Assembly (NCBI GenBank): GCA_009711765.1
Contig: VEND01000029.1
Span: 1-64,000, forward strand
Length of the DNA stretch: 64,000 nucleotides
Direction of reading: 5' to 3'
Source: Bacillota bacterium
Lineage (GTDB): Bacteria > Bacillota > Clostridia > Tissierellales > MES13
In this document: positions 63,204 to 64,000 of the stretch, piece by piece
Position numbering within the stretch: position 1 is the stretch's first letter
Layout: every line of letters starts with the position of its first letter
Program-made: the position numbers and the translations under genes
The notes under the pieces: generated by a model
Seen by the model: the letters and a program-made list of their open reading frames with translations, nothing else
What the model was told of the DNA's origin: nothing
Database searches by the model: none

Positions 63204-64000
63204 TATTCCCCTCCTCGTTAAAGAAGGCATCTAGTTCATCAATATCTTCATCAGATACGGTGATTTCATAACCGAATTCATCCGGTGTTTTGTTGAAGAG
63301 ACTTAATGTGTCAGCAAACTTGTCTTCATCAATCAGGTTATCTTCGAAGTTTCGGATGATGATTTCAATATCATTGGGAGAAGTACCGATGGTGTTGGTT
63401 GCTTTATTTAATTTTATGAAGACTTCGTTATTAATTGCGCGACCGATCTTACCATATGCACCATCTAAATTTCTTTCATTAATGGCATACAATTTTTTAT
63501 ATTGTTCTTTAGAAATAGCCTTAATTTCACTAAGTCTTTTGACGATGGAGCGATAAGGAATCAACCACGTACATTGAAGTCTAGCTATAAATCGTAAAAG
63601 AGTTTTTATAGAAACTTCCAATAGAGATGAAGTCTTGAATTCCTCAAGAATGATACCTTCTAATGCAACTTCTGGTAGTAAGAACTCAGCTGCAAACCGA
63701 TTTGCTTTTGCTTCAATAATATTATTTTCTTCATCTTCCAATCGACTTAGATGGGATCCGGTTTTTGTGTAATAATGATATAGCTCATGTGCAATGGCAA
63801 AAACCTGCTTATCAAAGTAATCAGCTGTGTTTAAACCAATAAATACTAGTTCTCTGTTACCTTCCTCAGAATATATAATTGCAGCAGAAAAAGCTGGTTT
63901 ACCATCTTCAGATTTAATAGGATATTCTAATAACATAATGTCTAACTGATCAAGGATTGTAAAAATGTCATTTGCAATAGGAGTTTCACCGATAAAACCT
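63193..64000 (-). CDS. ImmA/IrrE-family metallopeptidase (5' end beyond the window)
   Basis: The frame is open to the right edge, so the start is outside the window; the internal ATG at 63936 is probably not the start, since GFIGETPIANDIFTILDQLD is encoded before it. The zinc motif AHELYHYYT (HExxH) and the EAKANRFAAEFLLP segment define the ImmA/IrrE (COG2856) family. Members cleave phage or mobile-element repressors or act in toxin-antitoxin control. The C-terminus is acidic (SDEDIDELDAFFNEEGN). It is coupled to a PIN-like gene. Confidence 0.82.
   Translation of the reverse strand, partial: GFIGETPIANDIFTILDQLDIMLLEYPIKSEDGKPAFSAAIIYSEEGNRELVFIGLNTADYFDKQVFAIAHELYHYYTKTGSHLSRLEDEENNIIEAKANRFAAEFLLPEVALEGIILEEFKTSSLLEVSIKTLLRFIARLQCTWLIPYRSIVKRLSEIKAISKEQYKKLYAINERNLDGAYGKIGRAINNEVFIKLNKATNTIGTSPNDIEIIIRNFEDNLIDEDKFADTLSLFNKTPDEFGYEITVSDEDIDELDAFFNEEGNNEN

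Noticed and set aside
1-64000. tRNA, rRNA, CRISPR arrays, intact insertion sequences
   Set aside because: I looked for tRNA T-loops, rRNA segments, regularly spaced repeats and transposase motifs and saw none; a covariance or repeat search could still find weak cases.

Overview
The window comes from the chromosome of a very AT-rich, low-GC, spore-forming anaerobe of the Clostridia/Tissierellia type. The evidence is the sporulation genes at the left edge (spoIID, spoIIQ, spoIIID, mbl), purine-rich ribosome binding sites, T-tailed intrinsic terminators, paired HD-GYP proteins, a c-di-GMP-I riboswitch, and a glycine-reductase-type selenoprotein. I saw no rRNA, tRNA, CRISPR array or intact insertion sequence.

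Layout. 1-2.8 kb: sporulation and cell-shape genes. 2.9-4.8 kb: tandem AEC permeases. 4.8-11.5 kb: a c-di-GMP signalling patch with two divergent HD-GYP phosphodiesterases and a chemoreceptor behind a c-di-GMP-I riboswitch. 11.5-13.7 kb: small genes, a truncated Doc toxin with a possible antitoxin, a nucleoside hydrolase, and two perfect inverted DnaA boxes. 13.7-16.7 kb (minus strand): an M20 amidohydrolase operon with a sodium symporter and its small DUF3311 partner. 17-19.7 kb: a sigma-factor / DUF1659 / DUF2922 / YvrJ module followed by two ComK-like genes. 19.9 kb: fabZ.

20.6-50.2 kb: a co-directional surface-polysaccharide locus of about 30 kb. It encodes an O-antigen-ligase-type protein, dTDP-rhamnose synthesis (rfbD, A, C, B), a Wzm/Wzt-type ABC exporter, a 1627-residue fusion (sulfotransferase, beta domain, coiled coil, repeats, two glycosyltransferase-like domains), a GT8-like enzyme, three more sulfotransferases, two GT2 enzymes, an initiating phosphoglycosyltransferase, galE and galU. 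It ends with a sulfate-activation operon (cysQ, cysD, SLC13 permease, cysN, cysC). No APS/PAPS reductase or sulfite reductase is present here, so the PAPS is most simply explained as donor for glycan sulfation. The architecture resembles S-layer-glycan and ABC-exported O-antigen loci, with a sulfotransferase in the place where those systems have a methyltransferase or kinase cap.

50.4-51.8 kb: a paralogous small gene, a relic of a second galU, and a small hypothetical gene. 52.1-61.8 kb: a SorC-type regulator with palindromic operators and a catabolic operon: DhnA/LsrF-type aldolase, zinc alcohol dehydrogenase, APC permease, RibF, a GrdB-like selenoprotein read through an in-frame UGA with a hairpin just downstream, a GrdE-like protein whose pyruvoyl-forming Cys is replaced by Tyr, and an aldehyde dehydrogenase. 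This looks like an undescribed reductase pathway related to glycine/betaine reductase. 61.9-62.5 kb is decayed DNA. The right edge carries an ImmA/IrrE-type metallopeptidase and a PIN-like protein on the minus strand, in DNA that reads as less AT-rich and probably belongs to a mobile or defence island continuing beyond the window.
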